64,000 bases of DNA from Mesoplasma sp. JKS002658 (GTDB lineage Bacteria > Bacillota_I > Bacilli_A > Mycoplasmatales > Mycoplasmataceae), in NCBI RefSeq assembly GCF_023566355.1, contig NZ_JAKNSW010000002.1, positions 1-64,000 on the forward strand. The letters run 5' to 3'. A program made the translations under genes and the position numbers. Of this stretch, positions 21,806 to 31,159 are shown piece by piece. Each line of letters starts with the position of its first letter. Position 1 is the first letter of the stretch. The notes under the pieces are model-generated. The model did no database searches and had not been told where the DNA came from. It worked only from the letters and a program-made list of their open reading frames with translations.

Positions 21806-23369
21806 GTATGTTAATGAAAAACGCTTATCACAAAAAGTACTTGATTCAATTAAAGGATTGGACTACCCTCTAGTAGCTTTTGATCCAGAACATGAACACG
21901 TTAGTCAGGTTAGTGCCGCTAAAAAAACTTTAGCAACACACGAGATTCGCCGAGATAAAGTTGTCGATTTAAAAACTGCCATTAAAAATTCAGGGTTGAG
22001 TGATGGCATGACAATTTCTTTTCACCACCACCTTCGTGGGGGAGATATGGTTGTTAACCAGGTGATGCAAGTTATCAAAGAGTTGGGAATTAAGGATTTA
22101 ACGATTGCGGCTTCTTCTTTTACTGGTGCTCACGATTTTTTAACTAGTTATATGGATGAAGGAATTGTTAGTGGAGTCCAAACTAGTGGGTTGAGAGATA
22201 AACTTGGTGAATACATTTCTAGTGGGAAATTGAAAAAACCAGCAATCATTCGTTCTCATGGAGGAAGACCTCGAGCAATTGAAGCTGGTGATTTAAAAAT
22301 TGATGTCGCCTTTTTAGCAGCTTCAAGTGCTGATGAAATGGGTAATGCTAACGGGTCATTGGGAAAAGCACCGTTTGGAAGTATTGGTTATGCTTTAACT
22401 GATGCGCAATATGCTGCTCAAACCATTGTGATTACTGATACTTTACTCCCATTTCCTAATCCTGAAATTGCTCTTTCTCAATCTTTGGTTGATTGAGTAG
22501 TTGTCATCGATTCAATTGGGGATCCTTCTAAAATTGCTGGAGGGGCAATTCGTTTAACTTCTTCACCCAAAGAAGAAATTATTGCCCAAAATATCGCTAC
22601 AGTAATTACTAGTCTTCCTGAATTTAAAGACGGGTTTTCAATCCAAATGGGAACTGGAGGAGCTTCACTTTCATCAATTACCCCAATTAAAAAAGCGATG
22701 TTAGAACGTAACATCAAAGGTGGTTGGTGTTTAGGAGGAATTACTAGTTATCAAGTAGCTCTTTTAGAAGAAGGTTTGGTTCAAGGATTGTATGATGTCC
22801 AAAGTTTTGATGCTGGGGCTGGTCAATCAGTCCACAAAAACTTGTTAACCCACCACGTGATTTCTGCTTCTCAGTATGCTAATGGTCAAAATGGTTCACC
22901 ATTTGTTAATCGTCTTGATTTTGTCATTCTTTCAGCTTTAGAAGTTGACCTTAACTTTAATGTCAACGTAATTACTGGATCTGATGGAGTAATTCGTGGA
23001 GCTAGCGGAGGTCACTCTGATACGGCTGCAGCAGCAAAAGTAGCAATTGTCGCTTTGCCATCAATTCGGGGGAGACTTGCTTGTGTAGTTGATGAAGTCC
23101 AAACTATTATCACCCCTGGAAAGAGTGTTGATGTCGTGGTCACTGATTTAGGAGTGGCGATTAATCCGTTAAGAACTGATTTAATTGAAATTTTAAGTAA
23201 GACTAGTTTGAAATTAATGAGTTTAGCAGAAATGAAAAACTTTGCTCAACAAATTGTAGGTACTCCTGAACTAATTGAGTATGACTATAATCATCCAGTA
23301 GCGGTTGTAGAATATCGCGATGGTTCAATCAATGATGTCATCTATAAAACCAAGGTTAACAATGAATAG
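21798..23369 (+). CDS. citF: Citrate lyase alpha subunit (acetyl-ACP:citrate ACP-transferase)
   Basis: 523 residues, full length. Typical segments are FHHHLRGGDMVVNQV, RSHGGRPRAIEAG, MGTGGASL and GGHSDTAAAAK. It swaps acetyl for citryl on the carrier protein. The ATG at 21798 is chosen because GAGGGGAG lies at the right distance; the ATG at 21789 sits almost on the ribosome site. It has overlapping ends with both neighbours. Confidence 0.95.
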
Positions 23370-24198
23370 TGAAATGCTGTTTGTTAAGTTAACAATGGAT
23401 GCTCCCCTTTTGAGTGCGCGAGAATTGCGCACTCTTGTTTTGTTTCGGTGTTTAGAACAGGGTTATGTTGTGGTGACCTTAACCTTAAATATTCCTGGCT
23501 TGTCAAAAACTACCCCTAAGAGTCAAGGGTTTTTTCATCACTATTATTATCAAGTTAACAAACTTTTAGAACAACAATTTAAACTTGAACAAAGGTTTAA
23601 TTGAACTGATCCAAGTGGAGTGATTGGTTATTTTCTTTTGGATGGAAAAAGTGATTCTAGAATGGTTAAACAATTACTTTTAAATTATGAAGAAAGTTTA
23701 AAAGTACAAGGACAATTGCTTGACCTTGATGTTTATCAGCGGTCAAAAACAAAAGTTGGGCGGAAACAACTTAATTATCAAGTAAGAAAGTGTTTTTTGT
23801 GTAACCAACCAGCCAAAGAATGTGCAGTCAAACAAGTTCATTCTAAAAAGGAACTACAAGATTTTCTTGACCAATTTTTAGTAATTGATTCTTCTTGAAA
23901 TGATGATCTGATGATTGTAGAAGAACAAGAACTTGATGAAGTTAGTTTTTATCAAGACTTTTTTAACCAGAATCAAGAAACTAATAAGCAAGTGTTAGAA
24001 TCTTTGCAAATCGCTTTAGCTAAACCAGATTTTGACGATCTTGAACAAATAGCAAGCTTGATTCATTTGGTCGATCAGATTTGTTTAATTTTAAGTCAGC
24101 AAAGTTATAATTTAAAAAAAGTAAACCAAACTCTTGAACAAAGATTTTTGTTTCGCTATGAATTGCTAAGAAAATTTAGCAACAAATCTTATTGTTAG
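23362..24198 (+). CDS. citX: CitX (apo-citrate lyase holo-transferase) with a C-terminal extension
   Basis: 278 residues. The first 180 match CitX: LLSARELRTL, a central GQLLDLDVY and the Cys-rich CFLCNQPAKECAVKQ. CitX moves the 2'-(5''-triphosphoribosyl)-3'-dephospho-CoA group onto CitD. CitX is usually about 180 residues; here about 95 more, mostly helical and acidic (NDDLMIVEEQELDEV...), follow without a frame break. They do not match CitG, which is separate at 25243-26037. The start overlaps the citF stop. Confidence 0.85.
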
Positions 24199-24208
24199 AA
24201 AGGTAAGT

Positions 24209-25246
24209 ATGATGAATAATTTTCAATTAGAAATGGTTGATTTAAACAATACCGCAGCATTACAAGAAGTTAAAGATTTTTTAACAAAATTTAGTTTAAA
24301 AATGGATGATGTTGATCACACTGTAGTAATTAAGGACGAAAATCACCAGATTATCGCTACTTGTTCGAAGTTGTTTAACTTAATTAAGTGTGTTGGGGTG
24401 GATAAAGAATATCGTGGTTATGAACTTGCTAACAAGTTAGTAACTTATTATTTAAATATTATCAACGACGAATATGATGAAGCTTTTATTATTACCAAAC
24501 CAGAATATAACGGGTTATTTCAAAGTATGGGATTTGGGAGTTTGTTTGAAAATGATCAAATTGCTTTTCTGACTTCAAGAATGGATAAAGTTCGTGACTA
24601 TCAAGCTTATTTGTCCAGAGAAGTTAAAGCAGGGATTAACGGGGTTATTGTGATGAATGCTAACCCGTTTACTAATGGTCATTTAGCATTAGTGGAAACT
24701 GCAGCAAAACAAGTTGATAACCTTTACCTTATTCCTGTGTTAGAAAATTTAAGTTTTTTTACTTATCAGGAACGAAAGGTAATGATTGAACAAGGAGTTC
24801 AGGATTTAGTGAATGTTAAGGTCTTGAATGGTTGTCCTTATATTATTTCTAAAAGTGTTTTTCCCAGTTACTTTCTCAAGTCGAGTGAAGCAGTAATTCA
24901 AGCTCAAACTCAACTGGATGCTAATTTGTTTGTCAAACTTTTCAAAGACCCATTAAAAGTGAAAAAGCGTTTTTTAGGTAGTGAACCTATTTCTCATACC
25001 ACTGATGTTTATAACCAAACTTTAACCACAATCTTAGAAAAAAATAACATCGAAGTGGTGATTATTCCTCGAGTGGAATTTAATCATCAACCGATTAGTG
25101 CTAGTGAAGTTCGTGCTTCTTTAGTTAAGGGTGATTGAAACTTGATTGAAAAGATTACCCCTTTAACTACAGTTCAATTCTTAAAGGAATTAGATTTAAC
25201 CCCAAGGTTAAAAGCTAATTTGGACAAAATTTATAAAGATAACTAG
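24209..25246 (+). CDS. citC: [Citrate (pro-3S)-lyase] ligase
   Basis: 345 residues. An N-terminal GNAT-like domain (VGVDKEYRGYELANKLV) is followed by a nucleotidyltransferase core with the HxGH-type motif FTNGHLALVE and the C-terminal ISASEVRASL. It acetylates the prosthetic group of citrate lyase using ATP and acetate, switching the complex on. GAAAGG precedes the double ATG at 24209/24212. Its stop codon shares CTAG with the convergent citG stop. Confidence 0.93.
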
Positions 25247-26037
25247 TAGTTACTAAAAATAAGCAAATCAACCAAAACTAAGAGATCAGCGCTTCCTCCT
25301 GGAGAAATATTGTTTTTAATTGCTCAATTATTAAATGTTTCTATTTCAGCAGTTGCTTGCTGATAATTAGTTTGAAGTTTTTTTAAAAGAATTGAAGCAC
25401 GAATTTGAACTTTACGATAAGAACTAATTCCAATCTTGCTAATTAAAGTAGTATCTTCAATATGAACCAAGAAATAAAGGAGTAAAGTAAAGTTAACTTC
25501 GTTTTCTGCTAATTGTTGGTTAACAAGAAGTTGGTAATAGAAATCATAAGCATCAAAAACAACTTGATAACCACTTAAAGCGGTTTGTCGAGCGCCATTT
25601 ATCCCTTGTTGATAAAATGCCAAGCCTTTAGTATCAAGATTTCCTTTGAAATCTTCTTTTAAAGGAAAACAAAAAGTTTTGATTTCAGGAATAATTTTTG
25701 TTTTATCGCGATTCTTTAACAGGGAATAATAAAAGATTCCTAAAGCAAAAATTAAACCTTTATGAGTATTAATTTGATTGGTTTGTTCCAACATTGCTTG
25801 TTCGTATTTCAAGCCAATGATACGTAAATCAAGAAAAGTTTTGATTTCATTTAAATTCTTTTCAATTGCTTGTAAGTAAGCGGGGAAAACTTCATAACTT
25901 TTATAAAAATCATTGATATCCATATCCTTGTGAGATCCAGAGTTTATTTTGCTGACTAGTCCTAAACTTGGATAACTTTCCATTTCGCTTTTAATTGCTT
26001 TCAATGCTGCTTGGTAATAAACCTTTTTGTTTCGCAT
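25243..26037 (-). CDS. citG: Triphosphoribosyl-dephospho-CoA synthase
   Basis: 264 residues, on the opposite strand to the other cit genes. Family motifs are SKINSGSHKDMD (substrate loop), INTHKGLIFALG and SPGGSADLLVL at the C-terminus; the last lies past a TGA Trp codon. It builds the citrate lyase prosthetic-group precursor from ATP and dephospho-CoA, which CitX then attaches. The 3' end overlaps citC by 4 nt, so the two are transcribed toward each other. Confidence 0.92.
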
Positions 26038-26072
26038 TTACGCTCCTTTTTAATGACTTAATTTTATAATAA

Positions 26073-26327
26073 GGTTTTAAAAAAGCAGTTTATAACACCA
26101 AAATAATTAACTTAAAATTAATTATTTTTCTATCGAATTTAAAAAGTTTTAGTTCATTCTTACTAGGAATTGAACAAAATAGTGAGAACTATTCTTATTT
26201 TGTTGTTCTTGATTGGAAAAACAATGAAACCTTTTCCAATTCTGTTGTAATCGATGGACAAAGACATGAAAATTTTGAGGTTTTAAAAGAAGTTTTGATT
26301 AGTAATTTCTTTGCTTTTGCTAACTAA
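26073..26327 (+). pseudogene. Start-less coding-like remnant
   Basis: Part of the 467-bp gap between citG and eda. An open frame of 84 codons ends at TAA 26325-26327. Its last 60 residues read like real protein (GIEQNSENYSYFVVLDWKN, then VVIDGQRHENFEVL) but no ATG, GTG or TTG start with a ribosome site is available. It is probably the 3' remnant of a lost gene; the family is not recognised. Confidence 0.4.
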
Positions 26328-26370
26328 AAACCTTGATCTGATTATTCTTTAAAATTTCCTTAGTTTACTA

Positions 26371-26504
26371 TATAATCTTAGGCGAGTTAGTTAGCAGAAG
26401 TTAACTCTTTGGTACGTGCTGTGCCTAAAAAAACTAAAATAGGAATGAAAGGTTAGGAAAAAATATCAGTGGTTGAAAGTTGATAGTTTTTTCTTATAAA
26501 TGTT
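26371..26504 (+). promoter_or_regulatory. Promoter plus structured leader ending in a terminator-like hairpin, before eda
   Basis: TATAAT at 26371-26376 places the transcript start near 26383. The leader can form GAGTTA/TAACTC (26384-26389 with 26402-26407) and GGTAC/GTGCC (26411-26415 with 26421-26425). An intrinsic-terminator-like hairpin with a T-run follows: 26458-26468 with 26481-26492. The eda ATG comes only 12 nt after it and has no nearby ribosome site; GAAAGGTTAGG lies before the hairpin. This is the layout of an attenuator or riboswitch, but no known class is recognised. Confidence 0.55.
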
Positions 26505-27140
26505 ATGAATAAAATTAACCAACACTTTGAAGAATTTAAAAAGAGTCGAATTTCTACAATTGTTCGTACTGATGATTATGATCATGCTTTAAAGATTATT
26601 GAAGGTAGTCGTGAAGGAGGAATTAAGTTTATCGAAATTACTTTAACTATCCCTGATGCTTATAAGTTAATCACTGAGGCAAGCAAAAAATGATCAGACT
26701 TAAAGATTGGGGCAGGAACGGTTTTAACTTTGGATCAAGCCAAAGAATCAATCAAAGCAGGAGCTAGTTATCTAGTTGACCCGGTATGCGATGTAGAATT
26801 ATTGAAATGATGTAATGAGAACGACATTCTTTTAATTGCTTCAGGAGCCACTCCAAGTGAAATGTACAAACTTTCAATCAATGGGGCTAAAATCATTAAA
26901 TTTTTCCCTGCAATGATTGGAGGACCAGAAATGGTGAAGATGATTAAAAATCCATTTCCCGAGTTTGAATTATTAGCAACCGCAGGACCAAACTTGAGTA
27001 ATTTAGATGCCTATTATCAAGCAGGTGTGTTAGGGTGTGGCATTACTGCTGATTTAGGTGGAGCTCCAGTTGGTACTACTGTTGAAGAAATTACAACAAT
27101 TGCTAAAAAGTATATGGCAATTGTAGCGAAATATTTATAA
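26505..27140 (+). CDS. eda: KDPG/KHG aldolase family protein
   Basis: 211 residues, a (beta/alpha)8 aldolase. The Schiff-base Lys is in KIIKFFPAMIGG and the catalytic Glu in FIEITLT; the GAGTVL loop is present. The classic role is cleavage of 2-keto-3-deoxy-6-phosphogluconate to pyruvate and glyceraldehyde-3-phosphate. No Entner-Doudoroff genes are near it. E. coli Eda also decarboxylates oxaloacetate, and this gene leads an alsS-alsD operon beside the citrate lyase genes. Conversion of oxaloacetate to pyruvate is therefore an attractive but unproven role. Confidence 0.85.
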
Positions 27141-27158
27141 AAGAAGAGGTTTATAATC

Positions 27159-28844
27159 ATGGATAAAAAAACTGGTGCACAATTATTAATTGAAACTCTA
27201 ATTAACTTTGAAGTTAAGCATGTTTTCACTGTTCCTGGAGCAAAGATCGATAAAATTTTAGATACTTTTAACGATTATCCCGACGCTCCTAAACTAATAG
27301 TTACGCGTCATGAACAAAATGCTACTTTCATTGCGCAAGGAATTGGAAGATTGGCAGAAAAACCAGGAGTGGTGTTAGTAACTTCAGGACCAGGGATTTC
27401 AAACTTGGCAACAGGTTTGGTCACTGCAACTAGTGAAAATGATCCTGTGTTAGCGATTGGGGGAAGTGTTAATCGTAAAGATGCCTTAAAAAGAACCCAC
27501 CAATCAATGAATAATGCGGCTTTAATGGAACCAATTACCAAGTATTCGGCAGAAATTACTAGTGTTGATGCAATTTCAGAAGCAATTTCTAACGCAATGC
27601 GAATTGCTTCTCAACCCCGAATGGGAGCAAGTTTTCTTTCTATTCCTAACGATGTTCAAGGTGACACTACTAGCAATATTGCACTTTCTCCAGTTGTTCA
27701 CGATTCGTTTGGTCATGCTGATACCCAAAAGATTGTGAAATTGGCTCAAGAAATTGCAAGTGCAGAATTTCCAGTAGTTTTACTAGGAATGCGGGCACCA
27801 GGATATGCTGAAACTGCTGCTATTCGTGAATTTTTAACTAAAGTTAACCTTCCTGTAGTTCAGACTTTTCAAGCTGCAGGAATTATTAACCGTCAGTTAG
27901 AAAGTCTCTTGTTTTATGGAAGAGTAGGATTATTTAAAAATCAACCAGGTGATGAGTTGTTAGATAATGCAGATTTAGTTATCACAATTGGTTTTGATCC
28001 AATTGAGTATGATACTGAAATTTGAAACAAAGACCACGATAAAAGAATTTTCCATATTGATGAAACGATTGCAGAAATCGATAATTACTACCGTCCTCAT
28101 ACCGAATTAGTGGGAGATATTGCCAAAACAGTCCATAAATTAATGGAAGTTTCTTCACCACGAGTGATTGATATTGAGTCTGAAAGTGTTTTAAAAACTA
28201 TTAAAGAAAAGTTGAATAAACAACGTGATACTTATCAAGAAGATCCTAATTTGGTCCACCCACTGCATTTTATTCAAGTCTTAAGAAACTTGCTTGATGA
28301 TTCTGAATTTGATGTTGTTGATGATCAAACCGTGATGTCAGTAGATATTGGTTCAATCTATATTTGAATGGCACGAAATATGAAAGTTTATGAACCTAAA
28401 AAACTTTTATTTACCAACGGAATGCAAACTTTAGGAGTAGCCTTGCCTTGAGCAATGGGAGCAAGTTTCTTACACCCTGGTAAAAAGATGATTTCAATGT
28501 CTGGGGATGGAGGATTCTTATTTTCTAGTCAAGAATTAGATACGGCAATTAGAGAGAACTTGAACATTACCCATTTTATTTGAGATGATCATTCCTATAA
28601 CATGGTTAAGTTTCAAGAAGAAATTAAATATGGCAGAGCAACAGCAGTTGAGTTAGGTAATATTGATTTTGTTGCTTATGCCCAATCATTTGGTGCAAAA
28701 GGGTTTAAAGTCGAAAAACCAAGCGAATTAGAAACTATCATGCGGGAAGCTTTAAGTTATCAAGGGGTAGTGGTTGTTTGAATTCCAATTGATTATCGCC
28801 AAAACATTGAACTTGGTAAAAAACTTCTAGATAAAATTAATTAG
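27159..28844 (+). CDS. alsS: Acetolactate synthase, catabolic type
   Basis: 561 residues, thiamine diphosphate enzyme. N-terminal VFTVPGAKIDKILD, the catalytic Glu region VTRHEQNATF and TSGPGISNLATG are followed by the C-terminal ThDP motif GDGG...N (SGDGGFLF ending in SYNMV). No regulatory small subunit and no amino-acid synthesis genes are near, and alsD follows directly, so it makes acetolactate from two pyruvates for acetoin formation. AAGAGG precedes the ATG, 18 nt after eda. Confidence 0.93.
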
Positions 28845-28856
28845 CAGGAGGCAACA

Positions 28857-29555
28857 ATGAAATTAACTTCTTATAGTAGCATCGCTTCTCTTTCGAGTGG
28901 TGATTGAGATGGTCACTTTTCTTTGGCCACGATTAAAAAGACTGGTGATTTAGCTGTTGGTACTTTTGATCAAGGTAATGGAGAAATGCTAGCAATCGAT
29001 GGTGAGTATTATCAATTATTGAGTGATGGGGGTGTGAATTTAGTTCTTGATGAGTGAACCTCTCCTTATGCAGTTAATGTTTTTTTCAATCCTGAGTTTA
29101 GTTTAGAATTGAATAATGTTAGTCAAACTGATTATTTAAAAGCGCTTGGTGCAGAAATTGAAAAGCACGGAAATCAATACATGTATGCCATTAGAGTCAC
29201 TGGTGATTTTAAACAAATTATTTCCCGAACTGTTAGTTTAATTCCTAAACCTTACCCTACAATTAAAGAAATAAATAATATTCAACGGGTAAGAGAATTT
29301 GAAAACATTGTTGAAGGTAATATTGTCGGGTTTTATACGCCTAAATATCTAAATACGGTTAGTGTTGATGGTTTTCACCAACACTTTATTAACCATAATC
29401 GTGATTGTGGAGGTCACGTTTTAGATTTTCACGCCAGTTACCTAAAGATTGAATTTGCAAAAGTGAAGGAAGTTAACTTATTAATTAACGACCATTCCTT
29501 TGACTATCATGATAGTTTACAATCAGAAATTGAATTGGTTGAAAAAAGTAAATAA
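28857..29555 (+). CDS. alsD: Alpha-acetolactate decarboxylase
   Basis: 232 residues. The family's zinc-site signature is clear near the C-terminus: GFYTPKYL, then VDGFHQHFINHNRDCGGHVLDF with three metal-binding His. It turns acetolactate into acetoin and CO2, a neutral overflow product that spares acid. AGGAGG lies before the ATG. Last gene of the eda-alsS-alsD unit. Confidence 0.94.
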
Positions 29556-29562
29556 TTATTCA

Positions 29563-29591
29563 TTAAAACCAAGTTTCACGCTTGGTTTTAA
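29563..29591 (+). terminator. Terminator after alsD
   Basis: An 11-bp perfect stem (29563-29573 with 29581-29591, 7-nt loop) just after the stop codon. Confidence 0.75.
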
Positions 29592-29623
29592 TTAACTGCT
29601 GTTTATTTTCTGGAACGCTATTA

Positions 29624-29629
29624 TATAAT
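29624..29629 (+). promoter_or_regulatory. -10 box of fba
   Basis: Perfect TATAAT, 24 nt before the fba ATG; the -35 is weak (GTTTAT near 29601). Confidence 0.55.
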
Positions 29630-29652
29630 AATAGTTAGAAAAGGAGATAAAT

Positions 29653-30558
29653 ATGCCAAAAATTTATAGTAAAAGACTAGTTAATGCTCGCAATATGGTG
29701 CATGATGCGTTTAAGAACCACTACGCAATTGGTCACTTTAATATCAACAACTTGGAATGAACTAAAGCAGTTTTAGAAACTGCTCAAAGTACTAATACCC
29801 CAATTATTCTTGCAACTTCTGAAGGAGCAATTAAATACATGGGTGGTGTGAAAGTTGTCAGAGGAATGGTTGATGCTTTGATGGAAACTTTAGACATTAC
29901 TGTGCCTGTGGCGCTGCATTTAGATCATGGTCAATCAGTAGAAATGGCCAAAGAATGTATTGATAATGGTTATTCATCAGTAATGTTTGATGGTTCTCAC
30001 TTACCATTTGAAGAAAACCTAGCCAAAGCTAAAGAGGTTGTTGAGTATGCTAAACAACATGATGTTTCTGTAGAAGCAGAAATTGGTTCAATTGGTGGTG
30101 AAGAAGATGGGGTTGTTGGTGAAGGTGAACTTGGTGATCCTGAACAAGCTAAAAAAATGGTTGAAACTGGAATTGACTTCTTGGCTGCTGGAATCGGAAA
30201 CATTCATGGTCCTTATCCAGATTGATGAAAAGGGTTAAATTTTGATCAATTAGGAAAAATTGAAGATGCAATCCACTTCCCGTTAGTGATGCATGGTGGG
30301 TCAGGTGTGCCCCAAGACCAAGTGGAAAAAGCAATTAGTTTAGGAGTTGCTAAAGTTAATATCAACACCGAACTACAATTAGCTTTCCAAAAGGCTACTC
30401 GTGAATATATTCTAGCTAATAAAGATACTGATATGAAAGCTAAAGGGTTTGATCCTCGTAAGCTTTTAAAACCAGGATATCAAGCAATTCAAGCAGAAAT
30501 GAAGAACTTGATTGAATGAATGGGATCAATTGGTAAAGCTGACCAAATTGAAAAATAA
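29653..30558 (+). CDS. fba: Class II fructose-bisphosphate aldolase
   Basis: 301 residues. Zinc ligands and signature are in HLDHGQS, the SVEAEIGSIGGEEDG block, GNIHGPYP and VMHGGSGVP, and GVAKVNINTE follows. It splits fructose-1,6-bisphosphate in glycolysis. It has its own promoter and is flanked by terminators on both sides, so it is monocistronic. AAAGGAG precedes the ATG. Confidence 0.96.
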
Positions 30559-30583
30559 TTAATTACTTTTAGCTGTGATTGGG

Positions 30584-30608
30584 AAAATGACTTTCTAGTC
30601 ATTTTTTT
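30584..30608 (+). terminator. Terminator after fba
   Basis: A 9-bp stem (30584-30592 with 30597-30605, TTCT loop) followed by a T-run. Confidence 0.8.
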
Positions 30609-30656
30609 TATTGAATAACAAAAGTAAAAAAACCTTATAAACCCGCATAAAATGGG

Positions 30657-30662
30657 TATAAT
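30657..30662 (+). promoter_or_regulatory. -10 box of rpmE
   Basis: TATAAT with a CCC...GGG inverted repeat directly upstream (near 30642-30656). It leaves a leader of about 65 nt before rpmE. Confidence 0.5.
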
Positions 30663-30732
30663 TAAAAAGATGTAAAGATAAAATAAGAGTTTTATATCGA
30701 AATGAAAACATAGTCCAAAGGAGAAAAGATCT

Positions 30733-31023
30733 ATGCCAAAAAAAGATATTCATCCCCAATATTTTGCTGATGCTCAATTTGTTTGTACCACTTGTGGTAA
30801 TAAATTTATTGCAGGAACAACTAAGGGTGAAGAAGTAAGAGTTGATATTTGTTCAAATTGTCATCCTTTCTTTACTGGGAACCAAAAATTTGCCAACAAC
30901 CAAGGTCGTGTTGAGCAATTTAAATCTAAATTCACTAAGCGTGATGAAACTAATGCTAAGGCAATGGCTGATTCAAAAGCAAAAAAAGCTGAAAATCAAA
31001 AGACTGCAAAAGACAAGAAATAG
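30733..31023 (+). CDS. rpmE: Ribosomal protein L31, zinc form
   Basis: 96 residues. Two Cys pairs (CTTCGN and CSNCHP) form the zinc site of C+ type L31. HPQY and HPFFTGNQKF are family hallmarks. A Lys/Ala-rich tail extends beyond the usual 65-70 residues, common in Mollicutes. AAAGGAG precedes the ATG. Confidence 0.95.
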   Translation: MPKKDIHPQYFADAQFVCTTCGNKFIAGTTKGEEVRVDICSNCHPFFTGNQKFANNQGRVEQFKSKFTKRDETNAKAMADSKAKKAENQKTAKDKK

Positions 31024-31040
31024 CAGGATAATTGTTGTAG

Positions 31041-31071
31041 GGACAAGATTGAATAATACTTGTCTTTTTTT
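31041..31071 (+). terminator. Terminator after rpmE
   Basis: ACAAG/CTTGT stem extended by flanking pairs (31041-31047 with 31059-31064), then a seven-base T-run. Confidence 0.7.
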
Positions 31072-31159
31072 ATTGTCTTTTAAAATTTTGTTTAGACTTT
31101 TACTTAAAATTTTGATTATTAATTTAGAATATAGATATTAACCACAGGAGGTTAGAAAT

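Noticed and set aside
26378-26440. preQ1-I riboswitch, suggested by the AAAAAACTAA-like tail
   Set aside because: The upstream hairpin loop is too short and lacks the class consensus; A-rich tails are common in this genome, so no named class is claimed.
30595-30777. 60-codon minus-strand frame upstream of rpmE
   Set aside because: It covers the fba terminator and rpmE promoter; composition is that of AT-rich non-coding DNA.
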